The notes beneath the pieces are model-generated. The model saw nothing but the letters and a program-made list of their open reading frames with translations, was not told the origin of the DNA and searched no databases. Of a stretch of 64,000 bases of DNA, positions 24,550 to 33,404 are shown piece by piece (positions within the stretch are counted from its first letter, which is position 1; each line of letters starts with the position of its first letter). A program made the translations under genes and the position numbers. Origin of the DNA: Methanocella paludicola SANAE (lineage in GTDB: Archaea; Halobacteriota; Methanocellia; Methanocellales; Methanocellaceae). The stretch is taken from contig NC_013665.1 in assembly GCF_000011005.1 (NCBI RefSeq), positions 496,001 to 560,000 of the forward strand. Reading direction: 5' to 3'.

Positions 24550-25377
24550 ATGTCCGTTGAACGGGTCTTTTGCCTTTGCGATAACCTGGTGCCTTCGGGG
24601 AGCGGTTACTGGGGCGAGCATGGCCTATCCTTCTATATCGAGTCGGGCGGCCTGAGAATATTATTCGACACGGGCCAGAGCGGGGACGTTTTGCTACATA
24701 ACGCCAGGCTTTCGGGCGTCAGCCTGAGCGGCCTCGACTATATCGTATTGAGCCACGGGCACTATGACCATACCGGGGGCTTGATGAAGGTTATAGGGTT
24801 GAACGAGGGCATCCCTTTGATCATGCATCCGGCCGCATTCCAGGAAAAATTCGCCCGGCGAGGAGGGGAATTAAAGGCCATTGGCCTGCCTTTTATGAGA
24901 GATGAGCTGGAAGTGCGCTGTGAGCTTCGCGTCGAGGCGGGTCCTATCGACCTGGGCGGCGGCGTGTACACGACCGGCGAGATCGAGCGAATAACTCCCT
25001 ATGAGATGCCTCAGCCCGACCTGCTGGTCGAAAGCGAAGGGACGCTATCCCCGGACCCGATGGCGGATGACCAGTCCCTGGTCATACGAGATGGTGACAG
25101 CCTGGTCCTCTTATGCGGCTGCTGCCACGCGGGCATCGTCAACACCATCGAGTGCGTAAAGCGCCAGTACGGCATGTATCCGGGTATAATAGCGGGAGGC
25201 CTCCATATGGAAAAAGCGAGCCCCGGGAGGCTTTTAAGCACCCTGGGCATGCTAAAGTCCTCCGGGGTTAAAAAGGTCATTGCCGGCCACTGCTCCGGCG
25301 ACAGCATCGTTTCGTCGCTCGCTTCCGCGGGGATGGATGCAAAGCGCCTGTCCGCAGGAATGCCGATCATCCCTTGA
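24550..25377 (+). CDS. Metallo-beta-lactamase-fold hydrolase
   Basis: The 275-residue protein has the metal-binding HGHYDHTGG motif (about residues 73-81) and resembles the family that includes the 7,8-dihydropterin-6-methyl-4-(beta-D-ribofuranosyl)aminobenzene-5'-phosphate synthase-like proteins (GSGYWGEHGLSFYIE, HCSGD near the end). Such proteins recur next to NifX/MinD/DUF134 genes in anaerobes. The exact substrate is unknown. Confidence 0.8.
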   Translation: MSVERVFCLCDNLVPSGSGYWGEHGLSFYIESGGLRILFDTGQSGDVLLHNARLSGVSLSGLDYIVLSHGHYDHTGGLMKVIGLNEGIPLIMHPAAFQEKFARRGGELKAIGLPFMRDELEVRCELRVEAGPIDLGGGVYTTGEIERITPYEMPQPDLLVESEGTLSPDPMADDQSLVIRDGDSLVLLCGCCHAGIVNTIECVKRQYGMYPGIIAGGLHMEKASPGRLLSTLGMLKSSGVKKVIAGHCSGDSIVSSLASAGMDAKRLSAGMPIIP

Positions 25378-25382
25378 CCGGG

Positions 25383-26816
25383 CTACGCGGACGCCGGTAA
25401 CATGACCACGAACCGTGCGCCTTTCGTATGGTCGCCCGGCACCCGGTCTTCGACCCATACCCGGCCACGGAAGTCCTCCACGAGGGACTTCACGAGATAT
25501 AATCCCAGCCCTTTGCCCTGGGCATGGGTCTGGCCCCTCTGGAACTTCGTGAACAATTTACTTTTAAGGTCATCGGGTATGCCCGGCCCGTCGTCGGCGA
25601 TCGTGACCATGTAATACTCATTGCCGCCATCGGAGATCCGGGTCTGCGTGATGTCGACGGTCAACGGCTTTGCCGGATCGGAGTGCTTCACCGCGTTGCT
25701 CACGAGATTTGAGAACGCATCCTTCAGCAGCTCGTTGGCTTCCAGCATGCATTCCGGCGAATTGGCGTAATTAATGGAGACGTTTCGGCCCGGGACGCGG
25801 GAATATCGGTCCCGGACGTCGGAGAGCACGTCGCACAGGTTGATCGGCTTGAGCCTGACCTTGCCCGTTTCCACCTCCTGCAGCGTCCTGACGTTGGAAA
25901 TGAGCCGGGAGCTGTTCTCCAGCGAGCTCAGCGATCTTTCCAGCATGACGATGTTATCCTCGTCGACCTTATCTCCGGGCTTCAAGGCCCCCAGTACCAT
26001 GCCCAGGTAGCCTATACCCACCTGGTTCATGTTGTTGATATCGTGGGCCATGATATCTAAGAATAGCTCCGATCTTCTCTTAGCCTCACGTATCTCTTCC
26101 TCTGACTTTTTACGCTCCGAGATATCGTTGAAGGTCACGACGGCTCCCCTTACGAGGCCGTCCTCGATGATAGGATAGGAGGAATATTCCACGGGGATAG
26201 CGGTCCCGTCCTTCCTCCAGAAGATGTCGTCGCTTATACGACAGCCCTCCCCTGTCCAAATTGACTGTAGTACGCCGCAATGCTCGGGGACGCAGGGGGT
26301 GCCATCCATCTTTCTGCTATGTATCAGGTCGTGCGTACTTTTGCCGATCATTTCGTCGGGCGCGTAGCCGAGCATGCGGGCGGCCGAGTCGTTGATGAAC
26401 GTGCAGCGCCCTTCCAGGTCTATGCCGTAGATGCCCTCGCCGGTGGACTCAAGCAATAGCCTGGTCTCATTATATAATGTATGCCGTCTTTCGGAGAGCA
26501 GGCTTACGACAGCGGCGACGACGAGAAACATCACCGCCCTTATGAGCGTGCTCGGGACGATGCTCCCCGCGAGATAATACCCTATCGACACGTGGGCCAG
26601 GCCGAGGAATAGCGCCAGGTAGATCGACTTACGATGGTACCATATCCCGGCCAGGATGATCGGCAGATAATACAGGTGGGTATACACGGCGTCGATGCCG
26701 AGCAGGAAGTTCGCGTACAGCGTGACGAATACGCAGGCCACGATAATGAGGGCTAGCACGACCTGGTTATACATCCCGAGGCTTAAAGGGTATGGATTTT
26801 TGTGTGCGTTATACAT
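25383..26816 (-). CDS. Membrane PAS-domain sensor histidine kinase
   Basis: ATG 26816 lies 4 bases after the stop of the preceding kinase gene and gives 477 residues. The N-terminal 105 residues form several transmembrane segments with the motif VYTHLYYLPIILAGIWYHRK. One PAS domain follows (LLLESTGEGIYGIDLEGRC), then the H-box MAHDINNMNQ near residue 265, and HATPase motifs DDGPGIP and GKGLGLYLVKSL. No response regulator gene is nearby. The ligand is unknown. Confidence 0.88.
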   Translation of the reverse strand: MYNAHKNPYPLSLGMYNQVVLALIIVACVFVTLYANFLLGIDAVYTHLYYLPIILAGIWYHRKSIYLALFLGLAHVSIGYYLAGSIVPSTLIRAVMFLVVAAVVSLLSERRHTLYNETRLLLESTGEGIYGIDLEGRCTFINDSAARMLGYAPDEMIGKSTHDLIHSRKMDGTPCVPEHCGVLQSIWTGEGCRISDDIFWRKDGTAIPVEYSSYPIIEDGLVRGAVVTFNDISERKKSEEEIREAKRRSELFLDIMAHDINNMNQVGIGYLGMVLGALKPGDKVDEDNIVMLERSLSSLENSSRLISNVRTLQEVETGKVRLKPINLCDVLSDVRDRYSRVPGRNVSINYANSPECMLEANELLKDAFSNLVSNAVKHSDPAKPLTVDITQTRISDGGNEYYMVTIADDGPGIPDDLKSKLFTKFQRGQTHAQGKGLGLYLVKSLVEDFRGRVWVEDRVPGDHTKGARFVVMLPASA

Positions 26817-26820
26817 TTTT

Positions 26821-27957
26821 CTATCCTCTAGAGGGCAGCATGACCACGAACCTGCAGCCCTTCGTATGATCGCCCGGAACACGGTCTTCCACCCATACGG
26901 AACCCTTGTATATCTCCACGAGGGTCTTCACCAGGTGCAGGCCAAAGCCTCTGCGTGTTGGCTTCTCCTTATTTTGAGAAAAGCTCATGAACACTTTTTT
27001 CTTTTGCGCGTCCGATATTCCAGGGCCGTTGTCCTCGATCGATACCACATAGTATGCGGCGTCATCGCGCTGCATCGTGGCCAGCCCGATACTTATCGTG
27101 AGGGGACCGCTGGAATGCTTGATCGAGTTTTCCACGATGTTCGAAAAGACGTCTTTCAGAAGTTCGTTCGCCATGACGGTGCGTTTTCCGGCCGGAGCGT
27201 AATCGATCGTCACATCCCTGCCGGGCACGCGGGAATAGCTCGCCTTAACTTCAGAGAGTACCTCCCCCAGGTCGCATGCTTCCGGGGGTATCTCCCCGGC
27301 CTGGGCCCGCTGGAGCTTTCTCACGTTACCGATCAGCTTCGAGCTGTTATTGATGATCTCCAGCGGCCTCACGATCAGGTCTCTTTCCTCGCCCCGGGGG
27401 TTGATCAGCGCGAGGGCTATCTCGAGATACCCCATGATCGCCTGGTTCATGTTGCCGATGTCATGGCTGATCAGGTCCACGTACAGCTCTGCCTGGTCCC
27501 TGGCGTCTCTCAAAGCCTTTTCTACCTGTCTTTTAGCATGTATCTCATTTCTTAACGACTCATTTGCATTCTTGAGCTCTCTGGTGCGCTCCTCCACGAG
27601 CTCCTCAAGCTCGTCCCTTATCCCCCATATTTTTGCCTCGGAGGCTCTGGACCGGTTCAGGAGCGCGAAGTTACTTTCCGCGAACGACGACGCAAAGTAC
27701 CCCACGATAACGAAAAAGACGGCCCTGATGATGGGTTCATAGGTAAAGGAATTTAAGGACAAATTAATGACAACGTGAAGGATGCCGAGGCATACGGCCA
27801 CCAGCAGCGCTAGCCTGCGATACCATATACTGGCCAGTATGATCGGTACGTAGAAAAGATGGGTGTAAACGATCGATGTGTTATTACAAATGTTTACATA
27901 TACGGCGATCAATGCGGTCACTGATATAACAAGTAATAGAGCGACCGGCTTCCACAT
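26821..27957 (-). CDS. Membrane sensor histidine kinase without PAS domain
   Basis: The 378-residue kinase has the same membrane sensor as its neighbour (VYTHLFYVPIILASIWYRR, then RAVFFVIVGYFASSF), a coiled coil (residues 110-150), the H-box LISHDIGNMNQ and HATPase motifs VENSIKHS, DNGPGIS and RGFGLHLVKT. It is the first gene of the two-kinase operon. The shared membrane domain indicates duplication, with the PAS domain gained or lost. Confidence 0.87.
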   Translation of the reverse strand: MWKPVALLLVISVTALIAVYVNICNNTSIVYTHLFYVPIILASIWYRRLALLVAVCLGILHVVINLSLNSFTYEPIIRAVFFVIVGYFASSFAESNFALLNRSRASEAKIWGIRDELEELVEERTRELKNANESLRNEIHAKRQVEKALRDARDQAELYVDLISHDIGNMNQAIMGYLEIALALINPRGEERDLIVRPLEIINNSSKLIGNVRKLQRAQAGEIPPEACDLGEVLSEVKASYSRVPGRDVTIDYAPAGKRTVMANELLKDVFSNIVENSIKHSSGPLTISIGLATMQRDDAAYYVVSIEDNGPGISDAQKKKVFMSFSQNKEKPTRRGFGLHLVKTLVEIYKGSVWVEDRVPGDHTKGCRFVVMLPSRG

Positions 27958-28243
27958 CTCCTGTTGGCCGGGAATTTTAAACGTGTAAATATTTTATACC
28001 CCCACATAAGTCGTAATACTAAGTATTATCCAGGCTGTACCAATCGGCTTAGTATCATGTAACGCATGCCGCATGTAGAAACATTACTATCCGAATAAAC
28101 ATTTAAATATTTTTAGATAATTAATAGCATAATAAGTAAATATATACTCCAGCTACTTCATCGATCTCCAGTAAAAGCGCCTGCCCTGCTGCAATGTGCC
28201 GGGAGGCCGGGAGTTGTCGTTACACGTATCCGGAAAGGGCCTT

Positions 28244-28495
28244 CTACCCTGTCCTATCGGCCACGGCCCGGTCGTAAACGTACTTGAACCGGGTCCGGTG
28301 GTTCGCGTCGATGAACAGCTCGATCTCCACGTCGGCGGTAACTTCTCCCAGGGCGTCCGAGACGGTCTCGTTGATCGTATCCCGGAGCATGTCCCAGTCG
28401 TTTCCCAGGGCCACGAGAAGCCCGAGGCTACCGTCGTGGACCGCGACCAGCTCCCCTTTCTTCTCCATGACCTCGAAGGTTACAAGCATACCCAT
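28244..28495 (-). CDS. Small conserved hypothetical protein
   Basis: The 83-residue acidic protein (FEVMEKKGELVAVHDGSLGLLVALGNDWDMLRDTINETVSDALG) has a beta-beta-alpha pattern vaguely like HicB-type antitoxin folds, but no partner toxin gene is seen. On its own strand, a TATA-like TTTATATG element lies at about 28521-28530, roughly 30 bases upstream, so it is probably transcribed alone. Confidence 0.5.
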   Translation of the reverse strand: MGMLVTFEVMEKKGELVAVHDGSLGLLVALGNDWDMLRDTINETVSDALGEVTADVEIELFIDANHRTRFKYVYDRAVADRTG

Positions 28496-28594
28496 GAGTA
28501 TTATGGTGGAGCTGCATATAAACTTTATATGGCGTAGCGAAATATTAAAAATATTAATCCATGTATGCCTATTGGCCGGTAACGCCGTAAAAGG

Positions 28595-28981
28595 TCATTC
28601 ATGCAATAGCAGGGCCACCGATATGACCGACGTGGCCATAAGCAGGATGGTCAATACTTTAATGAGCCACGCCGGCGTCATGACCGCCCCGGCGCACATC
28701 AGCTTTTTACTCTCGGCCTCATAGCGCCAGTAGGCTACAATGAACACCGTCGTGGCAATGGCTATGAATATGAGGCCGATCAGCTTGAGCGTCCACGCCC
28801 AGTATACGAAATGTATAATTCTCGGAAGCGCGATGGCCGCGACGATAAGCGCCAGGCCGGTCCTGAGCCAGGCGCTGAAAGTGCGCTCGTTCGCCATGAT
28901 GTTCCTCTGCATGGCGAGGGTGGTGGTGCTCATGCCCTGCTCGTCACAAGTGCCGCCGATCGCGGTATCTGATGAAGCCAT
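28595..28981 (-). CDS. DUF202 family small membrane protein
   Basis: ATG 28981 gives 128 residues. The signature MANERTFSAWLRTGLALIVA (about residues 29-48) is diagnostic of DUF202, followed by two more membrane segments near residues 60-80 and 105-125. In other organisms the family is linked to lipid or polyphosphate-related complexes. The role here is unknown. Confidence 0.78.
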   Translation of the reverse strand: MASSDTAIGGTCDEQGMSTTTLAMQRNIMANERTFSAWLRTGLALIVAAIALPRIIHFVYWAWTLKLIGLIFIAIATTVFIVAYWRYEAESKKLMCAGAVMTPAWLIKVLTILLMATSVISVALLLHE

Positions 28982-29298
28982 ATCCGATAGTATCCCATGT
29001 ATCCTGAGGCGGCGCAATTTAAAAAATGCCATCCATTTTAAAATCGGTAAAAAGCATGGCATATATGTTCAGGCGCAGACTTTTTAATTCATTGTACATT
29101 ATTCATATAGTAAAAAAGCCTTGAAGCATCAAGCGCTTATTATATAAAATGTATTATATTGGGTTTATTATACATTATAAAAGCGTATTCGAGGTTATTT
29201 TTGGGATTAAAGGCAATCCGCGGCTTCTCTTTTCCATTAACCGCATTTCGAAAGATTTATTAGTCTACAAACCCTTTAAAAATTGATACTTATAGCCC
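28982..29298. other. AT-rich intergenic DNA before the mtr leader
   Basis: About 320 bases between the divergent DUF202 and mtr transcription units. I see no gene. TATA-like runs occur at 29139-29156 and CCTTTAAAAATTG at 29271-29283. The second lies about 80 bases before mtrE and would put the hairpin below near the 5' end of the mtr mRNA. Confidence 0.45.
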
Positions 29299-29352
29299 TA
29301 ATTATGGATGTCTGTTCCCTACACGTATCCATAATTATAAACTAAAGAGGAG
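29299..29352 (+). promoter_or_regulatory. mtr leader hairpin and ribosome site
   Basis: TAATTATGGAT at 29299-29309 and its perfect complement at 29327-29337 form an 11-bp stem with a 17-base loop. The GAGGAGG ribosome site follows at 29346-29352, 8 bases before mtrE. As DNA it is also a good operator for a dimeric regulator. As RNA it could control mtr translation or stability. Confidence 0.55.
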
Positions 29353-29360
29353 GATAACAC

Positions 29361-30260
29361 ATGGTAGAACCAACAATAGTACTGAGCCTAGGAACGGCTG
29401 CACTCATGGGTGCCTGTGCTACTATTGCGGGGGCTGCGGAAGACCTGGAGTCGGATTTCGGCTCACAGTCCAACGCTAACTCGCAAGTGCAGCTCGCTCC
29501 GCAGGTAGGTTACTTACACCGCTACTACAACAAGGCAGTCAGCGGTGAGCCGGTAGCCTACGGGTTCTTATGCTGCACCGGTGCAGCCATCGCATTGGCT
29601 CTCATGATGGCGTTCAAAGTGAACCCCGTCATAGCTCTTGCGTTCGGCGCCCTGGCGGCCTCGTTGATGTACGGTGTATATGCAACGACGGCTTACATGG
29701 GCAGGTTGACCGGACAGAAGAGATTTGGCCAACCGATATATCTCGATATATTGTTAACGACAACACCAGCTATTATCGCCCACGCCTTTATTGCGGCAAT
29801 GGCGATCGGAACGTTCTCTTATTTAATGAACTGGATCCTCGGACAACCCTTCCCCTTCCCCATTCTCGCAATGCTGTGGGGCGTAATCGTCGGCGGTATG
29901 GGCTCCGCGGTCGGTGATGTTCACTATGGTGCTGAGAGGGAATACCAGAACAAGCCGTTCGGCATGGGATTACCCGCGGCACAGTCCGGCAAGATCGTCC
30001 AGAAGGGCGAGGCCGGCCTCAGGAACAGCATAGACGTTGCCGGCTACTGCGTCAAGCACGGCGGCCCCCTGACCGGGTTCGGTCTGGGCATAACCGTGTT
30101 CTCGGATGCGTGGAGAGAGATCCTGTTCACCCAGTACTGGAACGGATGGGGCGCAATGGTCGCCGGCCTTCTGTTAGTGCTTATCTGGGTCATCTTCAAC
30201 CGCATCCTCGAGATGTGGACCAGGAAGAACTACCCGGCATACAAGGCAGCGGAGGAGTAA
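29361..30260 (+). CDS. mtrE: Methyl-H4MPT:CoM methyltransferase subunit E
   Basis: The 299-residue membrane protein is the first gene of the complete mtrEDCBAFGH operon. It has about six membrane segments and the cytoplasmic loop DLESDFGSQSNANSQVQLAP. With MtrC and MtrD it forms the Na+-translocating membrane part of the complex that transfers the methyl group from tetrahydro(sarcina)pterin to coenzyme M. Gene spacing of one base to mtrD is typical. Confidence 0.97.
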   Translation: MVEPTIVLSLGTAALMGACATIAGAAEDLESDFGSQSNANSQVQLAPQVGYLHRYYNKAVSGEPVAYGFLCCTGAAIALALMMAFKVNPVIALAFGALAASLMYGVYATTAYMGRLTGQKRFGQPIYLDILLTTTPAIIAHAFIAAMAIGTFSYLMNWILGQPFPFPILAMLWGVIVGGMGSAVGDVHYGAEREYQNKPFGMGLPAAQSGKIVQKGEAGLRNSIDVAGYCVKHGGPLTGFGLGITVFSDAWREILFTQYWNGWGAMVAGLLLVLIWVIFNRILEMWTRKNYPAYKAAEE

Positions 30261-30261
30261 C

Positions 30262-31074
30262 ATGGACCCGATAACTTTAATCATAGTACTATTAGCCATA
30301 ACCATCGGCGGATTACTCATCGGCCTCGGCGTTCACTTCGTGCCCGTCGGCGGCGCTCCTGCCGCAATGGCGCAGGCTACCGGTATCGGTACCGGCACCA
30401 CGATGCTCGCGTTCTCGTCGGGCGCACTCGGCCTGATCAGCGCGGGTTTCACAGTGAACGATATATACCGGGGCTCGCTCAAGACTGCTTACCCAGGCTT
30501 CGCGACTGCCATGAACGACGGCACCCTGCTGTCGATCAGCGGCATATCGTCTAACTTGATGGCCATTCTTCTCGTGTTCGTCGCCGGCATTGTCGGCGCC
30601 ATGATCATGATGGTCATCCTGGGCGTCACGGCCAACATCCTGTACTCGTTCGCGATCGGCGTACCCCTGGTCTCGGCCAAGGTCAAGTACGACCCCATCA
30701 CTGGCGACAGGCAGGACCTGTGGGTCACGAGGGGAACTGAGGGTCACGGCACCCCGACCGTCGCCATCATCAGCTCGCTCATCGGCGGACTGCTGGGCGG
30801 CCTGGGCGGCGCAATGCTGTACCTGGCGTTCATGGCGGGCGGACTCGGCAACTTCGACAAGCTCGGCGTCGCCGGTATCGCTGCTGCGGCGTTCCTCACG
30901 GTAGGCATATTCTTCGTGAACTCGGTCCTGGCGTCGTACAACATCACCGGTACGATCGAAGGCTTCCACGACCCCAAGTTCAAGAGAGTACCCCGCGCCA
31001 TCATCGCCTGTACCGTCGCTTCGTTCGTTATGGGCGTTTGGGCTGTTGCACTGATATACCTGGGAGTGGTATAA
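30262..31074 (+). CDS. mtrD: Methyl-H4MPT:CoM methyltransferase subunit D
   Basis: The 270-residue subunit has about six membrane segments, with conserved HFVPVGGAPAAMAQATG near the N-terminus and a cytoplasmic loop with DPITGDRQDLWVTRGTEGHG. It is a core membrane subunit of the sodium pump and follows mtrE by one base. Confidence 0.96.
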   Translation: MDPITLIIVLLAITIGGLLIGLGVHFVPVGGAPAAMAQATGIGTGTTMLAFSSGALGLISAGFTVNDIYRGSLKTAYPGFATAMNDGTLLSISGISSNLMAILLVFVAGIVGAMIMMVILGVTANILYSFAIGVPLVSAKVKYDPITGDRQDLWVTRGTEGHGTPTVAIISSLIGGLLGGLGGAMLYLAFMAGGLGNFDKLGVAGIAAAAFLTVGIFFVNSVLASYNITGTIEGFHDPKFKRVPRAIIACTVASFVMGVWAVALIYLGVV

Positions 31075-31075
31075 A

Positions 31076-31888
31076 ATGTCCGAAGTCAAAGAACTCGACT
31101 GGTATATGCTCGCTGCCCTTGGTATCGTGGGCGGCCTTATCGCCATATACCTGGCATATTTCCTGAATACTTACATGAAAGTCGGATACTTCTCCTTCCT
31201 CGGCGCTGTCGGCGCCATACTAGCAATAGTATGGGGCGCGGACGCGGTCAGGAGGATCTGTAAGTACGGTATCGGTACGGGCGTTCCGTCCATCGGCATG
31301 CTCGCGTTCGGCATGGGCCTGCTGGCCACGCTGCTCGGCCTCAAGATAGGCGACTACGTGGGCATCGTATACGTCGGCCCCATCGCAGCCATCGTGCTGT
31401 CGCTCGTTCAGGGCGCCATCATCGGTTTCATCGCGAACTCCGTCCTTAAGATGAAGATCCCGACCATGCAGATCGGCATGGTCTTTATCGCCGGCGCGGC
31501 GAGCATCATCCTGATGGGCTTCACGACCACGATCGCGGGCTCGTTCGACTACGCGTCGATGATGAAGTACGTCTTCGAGACCGGCTTCATCGCACCGCTG
31601 TTCATGATCGGAGCTCTCCCGATGCTGCACCCGTTCAATGCCTGCCTCGGCCCCGATGAGGACCAGAGAAGGACCCTCACGCTGGCCGTAGAAGCGGGCC
31701 TGCTGTCGACCATAATGTTCGGCTTAATGTCGCTCTACACGTTCCAGGCGAACATACTCCCGGCCTTAATAACCGTAGTGCTGGGCCTGCTCGGCTGGAT
31801 ATACGCGTACCTGGCCTACTTCAACAAGGTCAAGGAAAGCGGCGTGACGGTGCTCGCCACAGGCGTACTGCCCAAGAAGGAGGCATAA
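31076..31888 (+). CDS. mtrC: Methyl-H4MPT:CoM methyltransferase subunit C
   Basis: The 270-residue protein has about seven membrane segments and the conserved HPFNACLGPDEDQRRTLTLA segment near residue 184. It is placed in the standard third position of the operon, one base after mtrD, and completes the MtrCDE membrane core. Confidence 0.96.
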   Translation: MSEVKELDWYMLAALGIVGGLIAIYLAYFLNTYMKVGYFSFLGAVGAILAIVWGADAVRRICKYGIGTGVPSIGMLAFGMGLLATLLGLKIGDYVGIVYVGPIAAIVLSLVQGAIIGFIANSVLKMKIPTMQIGMVFIAGAASIILMGFTTTIAGSFDYASMMKYVFETGFIAPLFMIGALPMLHPFNACLGPDEDQRRTLTLAVEAGLLSTIMFGLMSLYTFQANILPALITVVLGLLGWIYAYLAYFNKVKESGVTVLATGVLPKKEA

Positions 31889-31891
31889 GTC

Positions 31892-32203
31892 ATGGCAGCA
31901 ATTAAGGTACTACCCGAATACGGTCTCGTTTACGATACCGAGACGGGCAAGATCGCACCCGAGAGCGGCAACATGGTGAAGTATACCATGGGATCAGTCA
32001 ACACTGCTCTCGACAAGCTCGACAAGTACGCCGACGATCTAGTGAATTCGCTGGCACCGACGGGCAGCTTCCTGGAGTCTTTCCCCGGCAGGGAAAAGTC
32101 GCTGTACTACGCTGGTATCTTCACCAACGTATTCTACGGCTTCATCTTCGGGCTGATCGCCGCGTTCGTCATCGTTTTCCTGCGCGCTGGAGGGATGATA
32201 TAA
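31892..32203 (+). CDS. mtrB: Methyl-H4MPT:CoM methyltransferase subunit B
   Basis: The 103-residue protein has a soluble N-terminus (KVLPEYGLVYDTETGKIAPE) and one C-terminal membrane anchor (GIFTNVFYGFIFGLIAAFVI). It lies three bases after mtrC and one base before mtrA. Size and topology are typical of MtrB. Confidence 0.95.
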   Translation: MAAIKVLPEYGLVYDTETGKIAPESGNMVKYTMGSVNTALDKLDKYADDLVNSLAPTGSFLESFPGREKSLYYAGIFTNVFYGFIFGLIAAFVIVFLRAGGMI

Positions 32204-32204
32204 A

Positions 32205-32954
32205 ATGGTAGACAAGAAAGAACCAGCAAAGGGATGGCCAGTCGTCAAGGGTGAATATGATACTGGAGACGCAAAGAGCCCCGTCGCGGTCGCGACCTGC
32301 GGCTCGCACTTCAACCTGTTCCCCATAAAGGCCGGCGCGGCCATATCCGGACCCTTCAAGACCGAGAACCTCGGCATCGAGAAGATCGTCGCGAACGTCA
32401 TATCCAACCCGAACATCCGGTTCCTGGTGATCTGCGGTTCTGAAGTCAAGGGCCACATATCGGGCGACGCCCTGATATGCCTGTACAAGTACGGCCTGAA
32501 GGACGGAAGGATCGTCAATGCAAAGGGCGCTATCCCCTTCATCGAGAACCTCGACGCCAACGCCGTCAAGAGGTTCCAGGAACAGGTACAGATCTTCGAG
32601 ATGGTGGACGTAGAGGACGAGGCCAAGATCACTCAGGTCATCAAGGACTGTCTCGCAAAGGACCCCGGCGCGTTCGCAGGGGAGCCGATGCTGATCACCA
32701 TCAAGGAGAAGGAAGAGGAAGTCGAAGTCGGAGCGGCCATAAAGCCGGTCTCTGGAGAGCTCGCCATCATCCAGTCCAGGCTCAGGGCGATCAAGGACGA
32801 TGTCAAGGACATCGGCTACCTGAACAAGTTCACCATGGGCTGGTATGCGGGCAAGATGGAAGGCATCGCCATAGGCGTCGTCTTATGCGTGGTGCTTCTA
32901 GCCTTACTGTTCCCCGGCGGCATCGACTGGACTAAATTATTATTGAAACCGTAG
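32205..32954 (+). CDS. mtrA: Methyl-H4MPT:CoM methyltransferase subunit A (corrinoid)
   Basis: The 249-residue protein holds the cob(I)amide prosthetic group in its soluble N-terminal domain. The conserved corrinoid-ligand His lies in GSEVKGHISGDAL near residue 86. A C-terminal membrane anchor spans about residues 222-242. It accepts the methyl group from MtrH and donates it to coenzyme M. Confidence 0.97.
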   Translation: MVDKKEPAKGWPVVKGEYDTGDAKSPVAVATCGSHFNLFPIKAGAAISGPFKTENLGIEKIVANVISNPNIRFLVICGSEVKGHISGDALICLYKYGLKDGRIVNAKGAIPFIENLDANAVKRFQEQVQIFEMVDVEDEAKITQVIKDCLAKDPGAFAGEPMLITIKEKEEEVEVGAAIKPVSGELAIIQSRLRAIKDDVKDIGYLNKFTMGWYAGKMEGIAIGVVLCVVLLALLFPGGIDWTKLLLKP

Positions 32955-32965
32955 GAGGAGCAAAT

Positions 32966-33181
32966 ATGGCAGAATCTATTGCAGTAGCGGCAACCCAGGC
33001 GCCCCCAGAAAGCGCCTTCGTACCCATGATCGATGAAATCTGCTACCGGGCCCAGCTTACTGCCAGAAACCAGAAGCTGTCGTCTGCAGTGGGCGCCACC
33101 AAGGTGCTTGGCTTCCTTATTGGAGCCTTATTCGCGCTTGGCATGGTGTTGATCCCCCTGGCGCTTCTAGGAGGTCTATAA
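32966..33181 (+). CDS. mtrF: Methyl-H4MPT:CoM methyltransferase subunit F
   Basis: The 71-residue protein has a soluble segment (FVPMIDEICYRAQLTARNQK) and one C-terminal membrane helix (FLIGALFALGMVLIPLALLG). A GTAGGAGGAG ribosome site precedes it. It is a separate gene here rather than fused to mtrA. It lies one base before mtrG. Confidence 0.93.
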   Translation: MAESIAVAATQAPPESAFVPMIDEICYRAQLTARNQKLSSAVGATKVLGFLIGALFALGMVLIPLALLGGL

Positions 33182-33182
33182 A

Positions 33183-33389
33183 ATGATCCCCGCAGCAGCA
33201 GTTGACCCGGCAGAGTTCTCGGCCGTCCAAAAGAGGCTGGATGACATCGAGGGGAAGGTGGAGTTCACCAACTCTGAGATACAGCAGAGCTCCGGCAGGA
33301 CCCTGGGCAGAGAAGTAGGCATCCTCTACGGATTCCTCTTCGGAGTATTGATCTACGTAGCGTACAGCATTATAATGTCGATCGTGTAA
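33183..33389 (+). CDS. mtrG: Methyl-H4MPT:CoM methyltransferase subunit G
   Basis: The 68-residue protein has an N-terminal helix (DPAEFSAVQKRLDDIEGKVEF) and one C-terminal membrane segment (GILYGFLFGVLIYVAYSII). It sits between mtrF and mtrH, as expected. In the complex it forms part of the stalk below the membrane core. Confidence 0.93.
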   Translation: MIPAAAVDPAEFSAVQKRLDDIEGKVEFTNSEIQQSSGRTLGREVGILYGFLFGVLIYVAYSIIMSIV

Positions 33390-33404
33390 AGGGAGGAGAA
33401 TTCA

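Noticed and set aside
15044-25377. Nitrogenase operon
   Set aside because: NifX-like proteins and P-loop ATPases are present, but there is no nifH with its Cys pair, no nifD/K and no nifE/N/B; the ATPases are of the Mrp/MinD type.
26695-27555. 286-codon open frame opposite the histidine kinases
   Set aside because: Its product has no recognisable domain, whereas the minus strand encodes complete kinase motifs.
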